From NCBI GenBank assembly GCA_030447505.1, contig JAUJOT010000008.1:182772-214999 (forward strand): a DNA stretch of 32,228 bases, in the 5' to 3' direction. The position numbers and the translations under genes were made by a program. The stretch comes from Solirubrobacteraceae bacterium (GTDB lineage Bacteria > Actinomycetota > Thermoleophilia > Solirubrobacterales > Solirubrobacteraceae). Below the pieces are notes generated by a model. It was not told the origin of the DNA. It ran no database searches and saw nothing but the letters and a program-made list of their open reading frames with translations. Position 1 is the stretch's first letter. Each line of letters starts with the position of its first letter. Of the stretch, positions 1 through 5,864 are shown piece after piece.

Positions 1-54
1 GCAGAACATCTCCGCCAGATCGTGTCGCGCGCGCGTGCGCGCAGGGTGCACCAT
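1..54 (-). CDS. Possible 5' end of a partial gene leaving the window
   Basis: An ATG at 54 opens a frame that runs off the left edge (18 residues, reading ...RARHDLAEMFC). It lies 42 nt after the stop of the small membrane protein at 97-198 and in the same direction, so it could be the next gene of that run. No Shine-Dalgarno sequence is visible before the ATG. The fragment is too short to assign a family and could be chance. Confidence 0.22.
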   Translation of the reverse strand, partial: MVHPARTRARHDLAEMFC

Positions 55-96
55 GCACGCCAGCAGCGCCGTGCAGCCGTCGACGGGATTTTGCTG

Positions 97-198
97 TCAG
101 AGCTCGATGACGCCGAGGACGAGCAGCAACAGCAGCGTCCCGACGAGCGACACGAGGATCGAGCCACCGCAGCCGAGGCGGTTTGAGAAGAAGAACAT
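97..198 (-). CDS. 33-aa single-pass membrane microprotein
   Basis: The frame begins MFFFSNRLGCGGS and continues as an unbroken hydrophobic helix (about residues 13-31) ending VIEL. The ATG overlaps the stop of the preceding small ORF (TGATG), which suggests translational coupling. A longer frame exists upstream, but its extra residues are Arg-rich and look non-coding. The start pattern of aromatic residues, SNR and a Cys-Gly is the sort seen in tiny actinobacterial membrane proteins of unknown role; I recall that only loosely. It could be a membrane regulator or a subunit of a larger complex. Its Cys is of interest because an MNIO gene lies about 0.9 kb upstream. Confidence 0.5.
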   Translation of the reverse strand: MFFFSNRLGCGGSILVSLVGTLLLLLVLGVIEL

Positions 199-335
199 CA
201 CCGGGCGGCGCGCCAGATCAGGCGCAACGCGAGCATCGGCGCGCTCGCGATCGCGAGCGAGAGTGGCAGGCAGCAGCCGCAACCTTGTACGCGAACGTTG
301 CTGCGGCGTCGCCTCTGACGGGAACCCAGGCGCAT
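198..335 (-). CDS. 45-aa Cys-rich small membrane protein
   Basis: The ATG at 335 starts a basic N-terminus (RQRRRR), followed by GCGCCLPLSLAIASAP, a short hydrophobic helix and a basic tail (LIWRAAR). Three cysteines lie within four positions (C-G-C-C). The stop codon overlaps the start of the 33-aa membrane protein, so the two are probably translated together. A short CGCCLPL-type motif before a membrane helix suggests a membrane-anchored Cys cluster, but I do not recognise a named family. An upstream in-frame ATG at 389 would add Arg-rich residues and is less likely. Confidence 0.45.
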   Translation of the reverse strand: MRLGSRQRRRRSNVRVQGCGCCLPLSLAIASAPMLALRLIWRAAR

Positions 336-373
336 CTGCCGCGGGCTACCCCGCACGTGGCGGCGGCAGTCGG

Positions 374-445
374 CGAGCCGGCGAGCCACAGGAGGCGAAA
401 GTCGCGGTGGCGCAGGACGCGCAGGAGCTGTCGCAGGCCGGGCAT
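374..445 (-). pseudogene. Relic of the N-terminus of an MFS transporter gene
   Basis: Starting at ATG 445 the frame reads MPGLRQLLRVLRHRDFRLLW followed by LAGS. This is the typical opening of a major facilitator superfamily exporter (RxRDFRxLWLA, then the first membrane helix). After LAGS the frame turns to Pro/Thr/Ala and Arg-rich sequence with no membrane helix, so only about 24 residues of the family are left. The rest seems lost by deletion at about 373, immediately before the Cys-rich small ORF. The match is short, so chance similarity is possible. Confidence 0.4.
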
Positions 446-471
446 GGCCAGCTCAGCGTGGCACGCGACGG

Positions 472-568
472 GGCTACGGCGCGGGAGGATTTGAACCCGC
501 GATCACGGCGCCGTGCCAGGGGTCGAGCTCGCTCGTCGCCGGCACGATGGCGTCATCGTCCCGTAGCC
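472..568 (-). other. tRNA-like inverted-repeat relic
   Basis: Read on the minus strand the segment begins GGCTACG and ends CGTAGCC (perfect 7-bp closing stem, 562-568 with 472-478). Before the 3' arm lies a T-arm-like hairpin, GCGGG-TTCAAAT-CCT-CCCGC, which is a normal tRNA T arm plus three extra bases. A CACGG/CCGTG stem precedes it, but with a two-base loop where an anticodon loop should be. The D arm is not canonical and no CCA is encoded. It is therefore not callable as a functional tRNA; it may be a decayed tRNA or chance. Confidence 0.2.
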
Positions 569-602
569 GGTCCAGGTCGCGACGCGCCCGACCCGTTTCG
601 TC

Positions 603-1079
603 TCAGCGCGGGCGCCGGCCGCCGCTCGGCACGCTGCGGTGCACCGGCCGCAGCCATGGCAGCCGCGCGACCACGAGCAGCCGCGGGCGCGGCCGGCGCA
701 GCCACGCCGCGCCGATGAACAGGCCGCGCCGCCGCAGCGCCACGCGCGCCAGCAGCAGCTCCGCGCGCGCGTCGTCCGTGAGCGTCCTGTGTGGCCCGAG
801 CGATCGCGCGAACGCCAGTCCGTCCCGCAGCGCGTCGCCGCACGCCGGCGCGCCGACGCTGCGCGCGAACGCGTCAAAGCGCGCGTCGAACGTCTCGCCG
901 AGGTGCAGCGCGAGCGCGGGCCACGCGTGCGCGACGCTGCGCCCCCGCTTGCGCCGCAGCGCGCGCCCGGCCGCGTCGGCCTGCGCGGCGTCGAACCCCG
1001 GCGGTTGGACGCCGCGCAGGAGCGCGTCGAGCAGCTGCGCCTGCCGCGCGGCGTAGGCCTCGCGGTCAGGCGCGGACAC
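603..1079 (-). CDS. MNIO partner protein (HvfC/MbnC-like role; SCO6045-like)
   Basis: A GTG start at 1079 overlaps the end of the MNIO gene by 14 nt and is preceded by GGGGAAG, so the two are translationally coupled. The 158-aa product is mainly helical and soluble: an N-terminal helix pair (residues ~5-45), a KRGRSVAHAWPALALHLGETFDARFDAF-type stretch and a C-terminal basic region. No membrane segment or Cys cluster is seen. MNIO enzymes usually work with a small partner that recruits the substrate (MbnC, TglI, HvfC/DUF2063). In actinobacteria the gene next to DUF692 is a short protein of the SCO6045 type, and length, position and character fit that. Assignment is mostly by context. Confidence 0.6.
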   Translation of the reverse strand: MSAPDREAYAARQAQLLDALLRGVQPPGFDAAQADAAGRALRRKRGRSVAHAWPALALHLGETFDARFDAFARSVGAPACGDALRDGLAFARSLGPHRTLTDDARAELLLARVALRRRGLFIGAAWLRRPRPRLLVVARLPWLRPVHRSVPSGGRRPR

Positions 1080-1908
1080 GGTGCTCGCTTCCCCAGCGCG
1101 CGGCGTCGGCGATCGCGCGCAGCTCGGCGACGAGCTCGGCCGCGGGCGGGAAGTCGTCGTCGCGCTCGAGCAGCACGCCGGGCGCGCCGGTGAGCGAGAA
1201 CAGCTCCTCGACGAGGTGCAGCACGCCCGGCACGACGGGATCGGCGTGGGTGTCGTGGTAGACGCCGTCGCGCAACCTGCCGCCGCCGACGTGCACGTAC
1301 GCGATCCGGTCCAGCGGAAGGCGCACGAGCGCCTCGAGCGCGTCGTAGCCGTGGTTGTGGGCGTTGGCGTAGAGGTTTGAGATATCGAGCAGCAGCGGCG
1401 CGCCCGTGCGCTCGATCAGCTCTGAGACGAACGTCGCCTCGTCCATCTCCGCGCCCGGCCACTGCACGAGCGCCGCGACATGCTCGAGCGCGAGCGGCAC
1501 GGGCAGCGCGTCCTGCGCGATCGCGACGTTCTCGCTGAGGATCTCGAGCGCCGCGCGCGTACGCGGGACCGGCAGCAGGTGGCCGGACTCGCGCCCGGCG
1601 GCGCGCACGAACGCGATGTGCTCGCTGACGAGCGGCGCGCGCACGCGCCCCGCGACCGACGCCAGGTGCGCCAGCCGCTTGCCGTCCGGCCGCTCGGCGC
1701 CGCCGAGCGACAGGCTCACGCCGTGCGGCACGACCTGCAGGCCGCGCTGCATCGCCGCGGTGACTCCGGGCGGCAGCTCGTGCGCGCCGATCGCCTCCGC
1801 GATGACCTCGATGAAGCCCAGGCCGCCGGCGCGCGCGATCGCGCCGTCGAGCTGCGGGCGCCAGCCGATGCCCTGTCCGAGCTGCCAGGTCACGTCTCTC
1901 GTGCTCAT
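1066..1908 (-). CDS. MNIO (DUF692) multinuclear non-heme iron oxygenase
   Basis: A 280-aa TIM-barrel protein of the family containing MbnB, TglH and HvfB, which oxidise cysteine residues in peptides using two or three irons. Expected signatures are present: GQGIGWR (11-17), FIEVIAE (E34, E38), VPHG (H62), VSEHIAF (E96, H97), LALEHV (E142), LLLDISNLYAN (D175, N178), YVHVGG (H206), DTHADPV (D219, H221) and LLERD (E248). The usual ENxS-type motif reads EHVA here, with His instead of Asn at 143. I chose ATG 1908 because GGAGG lies 6 nt before it. The ATG at 1914, overlapping the upstream stop (ATGA), would add two residues. It sits between a Cys-tailed membrane protein and a small partner gene in one operon. 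Confidence 0.93.
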   Translation of the reverse strand: MSTRDVTWQLGQGIGWRPQLDGAIARAGGLGFIEVIAEAIGAHELPPGVTAAMQRGLQVVPHGVSLSLGGAERPDGKRLAHLASVAGRVRAPLVSEHIAFVRAAGRESGHLLPVPRTRAALEILSENVAIAQDALPVPLALEHVAALVQWPGAEMDEATFVSELIERTGAPLLLDISNLYANAHNHGYDALEALVRLPLDRIAYVHVGGGRLRDGVYHDTHADPVVPGVLHLVEELFSLTGAPGVLLERDDDFPPAAELVAELRAIADAARWGSEHRVRA

Positions 1909-1910
1909 CG

Positions 1911-2825
1911 TCATCCTCCGCCGCCGCCGCCGCCGCATCCGCCGCCGCCGCCGCCGCAGCCGGCGCCGCTGCTGCCCGAGCTGCAGCCGCCGCCGGCGCT
2001 GCAACTGCCGCCGCCGCCGCCCCGCCAGCCCGCGCCGGAATCCCCCTCGCGCGGGACGCCCAGGGCCGACGCGATCGCCGGGTCCGCGACCCACAGCGCG
2101 GCGCCGCCGAACAGCGCGGTCGTCATCGCGCTCTCGCCCATGCCGGGATGCCGACGCAGGTCGTCGCGCTCGGCGCGGGTGCGCGTGAGGAGCGCGCGCC
2201 CGCGGTTCGTCGGCAGCGGCCGGTGCCGGAAGAGCCGGAAGGTGGCGAACACGACGACGAGCACCATCGCCAGGAGCCAGCCGAGCGTCGGGTCGTCGCT
2301 CGCTGGCGACAGGATCGCCGCGATCCCGACCGCTGCCAGCAGGCCACCGACGAGCCAGAGCCGCCGCAACCGCGACGCCTGCTGCTCGTCGAGCAGCAGC
2401 CCGACCTCGGTGAGCCGCGCGGTCATCGACCGCACCGCCTCGCTCTGCGCGACGTCGGCGCGCAGCGCGGGCGCGGTGATCGCCGGTTGCCGGCGGATCG
2501 TCGCGAGCACCTCGCGCGCGAGCGGGTCGGCCGTCGGGTCGAGCGCCCCGGCGGCCTTCAACCCGCCGTCGCTCGCGTCGACGGTGATCAGTCCGTCGCG
2601 GTGCAGCTGTGCCACCGCGCTCGTGATCGCGAGCTGCGGCCCGCCGCCGAGCATCGCGAGCTGGTAGAGCCCGAGCTCGGGCAGCGGATCCTTCGTGTGC
2701 TCCTTCTGCCCGATCGCGCGCTGCCACTGCCACCGTATCCCGATCGCGACGACGGCGCAGAGCACGCCGTAGCCGATCAGCAACTGCGTGCTGGTGATTG
2801 CCGACGTGATCGCTGTCGTGAGCAT
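1911..2825 (-). CDS. TIGR04222-type membrane protein with Gly/Cys-rich tail
   Basis: A 304-aa protein. It has an N-terminal membrane helix (LLIGYGVLCAVVAIGIRW, ~15-34), then a cytoplasmic region with PLPELGLYQLAMLGGGPQLA and a winged-helix-like AVAQLHRDGLI segment. Two membrane helices follow (about LWLVGGLLAAVGIAAILS and LGWLLAMVLVVVFATF), then a GRALLTRTRAERDDLR region. From about residue 263 the protein becomes a Gly/Ser/Cys tail with cysteines at 275, 281, 290 and 297, ending in seven glycines. This layout matches TIGR04222 ('near uncomplex') proteins. ATG 2825 was chosen because GGAGG lies 6 nt upstream; ATG 2831 is the alternative. It is the first gene of the MNIO operon, and its tail is a candidate MNIO substrate. 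Confidence 0.85.
   Translation of the reverse strand: MLTTAITSAITSTQLLIGYGVLCAVVAIGIRWQWQRAIGQKEHTKDPLPELGLYQLAMLGGGPQLAITSAVAQLHRDGLITVDASDGGLKAAGALDPTADPLAREVLATIRRQPAITAPALRADVAQSEAVRSMTARLTEVGLLLDEQQASRLRRLWLVGGLLAAVGIAAILSPASDDPTLGWLLAMVLVVVFATFRLFRHRPLPTNRGRALLTRTRAERDDLRRHPGMGESAMTTALFGGAALWVADPAIASALGVPREGDSGAGWRGGGGGSCSAGGGCSSGSSGAGCGGGGGGCGGGGGGG
1914..2039 (-). repeat. Low-complexity Gly/Cys tail coding segment
   Basis: This segment encodes the last 42 residues of the TIGR04222 protein in runs of GGC and GGA codons broken by TGC (Cys) and AGC/TCG (Ser). Two G5-6 blocks are each followed by a Cys, giving CGGGGGGCGGGGGGG at the end. All four cysteines use TGC. The DNA is a near-perfect trinucleotide repeat and so could change length by slippage. 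The spacing of Cys among Gly resembles MNIO peptide substrates more than a structural domain. Confidence 0.8.
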
Positions 2826-3090
2826 CGTCATCCTCCAGGTCCGATCGGGTTGCGTCGCAGAGGTCCGGGGATCGCGCCAGCTGCGTGCGTGTGGTCCTCC
2901 GTCGTCCTGCGTTCTGTCGGTGAAAAGGCGCTTCCTGTGAACGGGTGAACGCGGCGAAGGATGAGCAGCGCGCCGACCGATCTCTACGTGTCAGATCCCG
3001 CTCTGTCACGACCGCCCCGCGACGCCTCAGCCCGATCTTCCGTCACCCCGACGTTGATCCGACTTCGATCCGACGCTACGGTGGCCGACG
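2826..3090. other. Divergent intergenic region, 265 bp
   Basis: This gap lies between the start of the MNIO operon (minus) and the PLD-like gene (plus). It holds the ribosome binding site of the minus operon (GGAGG at 2832-2836 on the minus strand) and the plus-strand promoter listed separately. I see no RNA gene or other ORF with coding character. Confidence 0.6.
3054..3082 (+). promoter_or_regulatory. Promoter of the 3091-5378 operon
   Basis: TTGATC at 3054-3059 and TACGGT at 3077-3082 are separated by 17 nt, the ideal spacing for a housekeeping sigma factor. The -10 box ends 8 nt before the ATG at 3091, so transcription should begin at or next to the start codon and the mRNA would be leaderless. 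No Shine-Dalgarno sequence is present. Confidence 0.6.
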
Positions 3091-4161
3091 ATGAGCACGC
3101 GCTCCGGAGAGCTCGCCGACGAGCTCAAGCAGGTGATCCGGCTCGCGGCTCGCGATCCCGAAGCGCTCGAGGGCGCGCTGCCGGCGCTGTCTGCGCTGCA
3201 GCGTGTGTCCGCCGCCGGCGTACTCGACGAACCTTCGCGCGTGCACTTCATCCTGCATCGACTGATCCCGGAGTACCTCGACCGGCTGCCGGCCGGGCGC
3301 GACTGCCGCGCGATCCGCGAGCTGCTGACCTGGGAGGACGGGGACGGCGAGCCGCAGTCGCTGACGACGCGCTACCACAAGGCCGCGGCGCATCTCGTCA
3401 ACGCCGCCAGCGACTTCGGCCGCCGTCAGGAGCCGCGGCTGCTGGCAGAGTGCGCGCGGCGCTTCATCGCGCTCGACCACGAGGACCGGCTCGCTGCGGC
3501 GACACCGGGGGGGACAGCGCTCCCGCCCGCCCCGGCCGCTGCGCCGCCCGTGGCCGACGGCGACACGCTCGCCGGGATCGTGCAGGTCCACAGGAACCTT
3601 GACTACCACCTGCTCGTCGACCTGATGGCCGAGGCCGAGGAGATCGTCATCCTCAACACGTGGATACCGGAGTTGAACATCCTCGACGACGCGCTGGTCG
3701 ACGCGCTCGCGCGCGGCACCTACGTCTCGATCCTGATGCTCTATCCCGACTCCCAGATCGCGCAGCTGCGCAGCCAGGCGCTGCAGGGGGCGACGACGCA
3801 GGCGCGCCCGCGCGAGGACCGGGTGCGACCCGGTGTGCGCCACTGCCTCGAGGTGCTCGCCGCGATCGCTCGTACCGTCGACGACGACGGTCGCCGCCAC
3901 CTCCGCGTCAGGCTCTACCATTCGCTGCCGTCGATCTCCGTCTACGGCGTCGACGACCGCGCGTTCTTCAGCGTCTTCCTGCACGGTCAGCTCGCCGTCA
4001 AGTCTCCGCAGATCGAAGTCGAGGGGCAGGACTCGCTGATGGGCCGGCTCGTGTTCCGCGAGCTTGAGACGCTGTGGGAGACCGGGCAGGAATTCGAGGA
4101 CTTGGAGCAATGGGAGACGGAGCTGGAGGAGATGGGTCGGAGGTTCGGCGCCGCGTCGTGA
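3091..4161 (+). CDS. Two-domain protein with PLD-like/DUF5919-like C-terminus
   Basis: A 356-aa soluble protein. Residues ~1-130 are helical, including CRAIRELLTWEDG and LTTRYHKAAAHLVNAASDF; similar small helical domains head many actinobacterial signalling or conflict proteins. A Pro/Ala linker (~135-160) follows. Residues ~170-340 resemble the phospholipase-D-like fold: EEIVILNTWIPELNILDDAL, then GTYVSILMLYPDSQIAQLRS, HLRVRLYHSLPSISVYGVDD, and a closing SLMGRLVFRELETLWE helix. No HxKxxxxD catalytic motif is seen, as in DUF5919-type domains, so a binding or sensor role is likelier than a nuclease or lipase. The start follows a leaderless promoter, and the stop overlaps the next gene's GTG (GTGA). 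Confidence 0.55.
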   Translation: MSTRSGELADELKQVIRLAARDPEALEGALPALSALQRVSAAGVLDEPSRVHFILHRLIPEYLDRLPAGRDCRAIRELLTWEDGDGEPQSLTTRYHKAAAHLVNAASDFGRRQEPRLLAECARRFIALDHEDRLAAATPGGTALPPAPAAAPPVADGDTLAGIVQVHRNLDYHLLVDLMAEAEEIVILNTWIPELNILDDALVDALARGTYVSILMLYPDSQIAQLRSQALQGATTQARPREDRVRPGVRHCLEVLAAIARTVDDDGRRHLRVRLYHSLPSISVYGVDDRAFFSVFLHGQLAVKSPQIEVEGQDSLMGRLVFRELETLWETGQEFEDLEQWETELEEMGRRFGAAS

Positions 4162-4859
4162 GCGCAGACGACGCCGAGGGCGCGCTGCTGTCGCAGTTCA
4201 CGGCGCACCGCCTCTTCGTGGGGATCGAGCAGCTCGACGAGTCGGCGTTCATCGAGGTCCTGCTGCAGCGCCGCTTCCTGTCGCTGCTGTTTCCCGTCGT
4301 CTACGACATCGGCATCGACGGGCTCGCGGGCGAGACCGCGACCAGGCTCGTGCGGGAGATCCTGCGCGAGGAGTATCCGGACGCTTCGGGCGCGACGCCC
4401 TCGCACCGCGAGGACCTCGTCAGCGACCTGCTCGCGCTCGGCACGACGCGCGAGCGGATCGCGGGTGCGCGGCCGACCGCCGTCACGAGCGCGGTGATCG
4501 AGGAGACGCTCGCGCTCATCCTCGACGCGGCGGCGGCGCCCGGCGACGTCGCGGTGCTGACGCTCCTGCGCTTCTGGGGCGAGGTGCTCGTATCGGTCGA
4601 GTACGGCGAGTTCTGGCGCCGCATGGCGGGCGCGTTCGCGGGCGCCGGCGTGCCGTCGCGCTTCTACCACCCCCATCACCACCACGACGGCCGCGAGCCG
4701 CTGGCGGCGGCGTCGCATGCGTCGGCGACGCATTCGGGTCGCCTCGGCGCGTGCCTGGCGCAGCTGCTCGAGGGCGACGCTGGCGCTCTCGAGCAGTTCG
4801 GCGGTGTCGAGCGCGCGGTGCTGGCGGTGCGGATGCGCTTCTACGACCAGTTCGTCTGA
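4158..4859 (+). CDS. Heme-oxygenase-like helical protein, possible metal oxidase
   Basis: The GTG start overlaps the previous stop (GTGA), giving a 233-aa all-helical protein. Features include FIEVLLQRRFLSLLFPVVYDIG (~30-50), an EEYPD...SHREDLVSDLLALG stretch (~74-97) and FWGEVLVSVEYGEFW (~140-155). A His-rich segment (YHPHHHHDGREP, then SHASATHSGRLGACLAQLL) and a final helix follow. The pattern of acidic and His residues on helices, and a length near 230 aa, fit the iron-containing redox enzyme / TenA-like heme-oxygenase-like superfamily. The second metal-ligand set is not certain and the assignment is structural by eye. Its tight coupling to the PLD-like gene suggests a shared function. Confidence 0.45.
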   Translation: MSADDAEGALLSQFTAHRLFVGIEQLDESAFIEVLLQRRFLSLLFPVVYDIGIDGLAGETATRLVREILREEYPDASGATPSHREDLVSDLLALGTTRERIAGARPTAVTSAVIEETLALILDAAAAPGDVAVLTLLRFWGEVLVSVEYGEFWRRMAGAFAGAGVPSRFYHPHHHHDGREPLAAASHASATHSGRLGACLAQLLEGDAGALEQFGGVERAVLAVRMRFYDQFV

Positions 4860-4889
4860 GCGCCGCGGGTGCTGTCGGATCGGGATGCG

Positions 4890-5378
4890 ATGAGCAGGGG
4901 CGGGGTCAGGGCGGCCGTCGCGGTCTTCCTGGTCGGCCTGCTGTTCGTCTGGCTGATCCGGCCGATCGGCAACCCCTGCCCGGACGTCGACAAGCTCCCG
5001 AGCGGCAGCACGGGCTCGTCGGCGCCGTCGTTCGCGCCGCCGCTGACGCGCAGCTGCACGTACTCCACCCCCGACGGCACGCAGGCGCGCAGGCGCTACG
5101 TGCCGGCGATCGATCTCGTCGCGCTGCTGTTGTTGGCCGGCGTCGTCGGCGGCGCGATCGGCCTGGCCGGGCCGGGCGGACGCGAGCCGCGGCCCGAGCG
5201 GGCGGCGCGTCAGCCGCGGGCGACGCGCGCCGAGCCACCCCAGGCGCCAGCCGACGAGCAGCCGCCCGCGCCAGCCGGCGAGCAGCCGCAGCGCGAACGC
5301 GATGCCGCGCGGCGCGAGCGCGAGCGCGCCGAGCGCGAGCGGGCGCGCCAGGAACGGGAGGCCGGGCGGCGGGGCTGA
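4890..5378 (+). CDS. Two-helix membrane protein with charged C-terminal tail
   Basis: A 162-aa protein. Helix 1 (AAVAVFLVGLLFVWLI, ~8-23) is followed by an external loop of about 55 residues with three cysteines (NPCPD and two others near TRSC). Helix 2 is AIDLVALLLLAGVVGGAIGLA. A cytoplasmic Pro/Ala then Arg/Glu-rich tail (RERERAERERARQERE) probably forms a coiled coil. ATG 4890 gives the cleaner N-terminus; GTG 4869 would add seven polar residues. It begins about 30 nt after the heme-oxygenase-like gene and probably shares its transcript. I do not recognise the family. Confidence 0.6.
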   Translation: MSRGGVRAAVAVFLVGLLFVWLIRPIGNPCPDVDKLPSGSTGSSAPSFAPPLTRSCTYSTPDGTQARRRYVPAIDLVALLLLAGVVGGAIGLAGPGGREPRPERAARQPRATRAEPPQAPADEQPPAPAGEQPQRERDAARRERERAERERARQEREAGRRG

Positions 5379-5390
5379 ATCAGCGCGCGG

Positions 5391-5762
5391 TCAGCGCGCC
5401 CAGGGCACTTCGACGGAGTCCTCGTCGGGCGCGTCGCGGGCGACGACGTACTCCGCGGCCTGCGTCTCGGAGGGGTTCTCGAGCAGGTGCGTCTCACGCG
5501 GCGGAACGTAGACCATGTCGCCCGGCTCGAGCGCGAGCGCGTGTTCGAGCTCCTCGCCCCAGCGCACGTTCAGCTGCCCCGACAGCATGTAGACGGCCGA
5601 CTCGCAGTCGGCGTGGTAGTGCGGCCGCGACTGGGCGCCGGCCGGCACGCGGAACAGGCCCATGTAGATGTTCGCCGCGCCGGTCGTCGCCTGCGAGACC
5701 TCGGCGCCGCCGACGACGCCGCGCGGCACGAGATGGTCAGGACCGGGCTTGACGATCTGCAC
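5391..5762 (-). CDS. Single-domain cupin protein
   Basis: A 123-aa protein with one cupin beta-barrel. Motif 1 appears as HYHADCESAVYMLSGQLNV (two His and Glu as metal ligands) and motif 2 as LEPGDMVYVPPRETHLLEN with the last His. Such proteins bind a divalent metal and act as small dioxygenases, isomerases or sensors; the substrate cannot be told from sequence. The GTG at 5762 is preceded by TAGTCT with 7 nt between, so it is probably transcribed alone and leaderless. It converges on the 3091-5378 operon, with 12 nt between the stops. Confidence 0.85.
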   Translation of the reverse strand: MQIVKPGPDHLVPRGVVGGAEVSQATTGAANIYMGLFRVPAGAQSRPHYHADCESAVYMLSGQLNVRWGEELEHALALEPGDMVYVPPRETHLLENPSETQAAEYVVARDAPDEDSVEVPWAR

Positions 5763-5769
5763 GCCGCAA

Positions 5770-5775
5770 AGACTA
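5770..5775 (-). promoter_or_regulatory. -10 box of the cupin gene
   Basis: TAGTCT on the minus strand ends 7 nt before the GTG start at 5762. It is one of several TANNNT boxes at this distance in the window and implies a leaderless transcript. No convincing -35 was found. Confidence 0.4.
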
Positions 5776-5864
5776 CTCGCGGACCCGATTGTCGGAAAGC
5801 CGCTGAACGCGAACTCGACGTTCTGCGGTGCGCGTGTCCACTTCCCGTCGGTTGCAGGGCAAAG

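Noticed and set aside
472-568. Functional tRNA gene, including selenocysteine tRNA because of the 97-nt length
   Set aside because: No anticodon loop, no canonical D arm and a ten-base T loop; kept only as a low-confidence relic.
503-1462. Long minus-strand open frame of about 319 codons
   Set aside because: It is Arg/Ala-rich and lies out of frame over the MNIO and partner genes, which have clear family motifs.
1066-3009. Extension of the MNIO frame upstream to 3009
   Set aside because: Residues before the ATGs at 1914/1908 are Arg-rich noise over the TIGR04222 gene, and GGAGG fixes the start.
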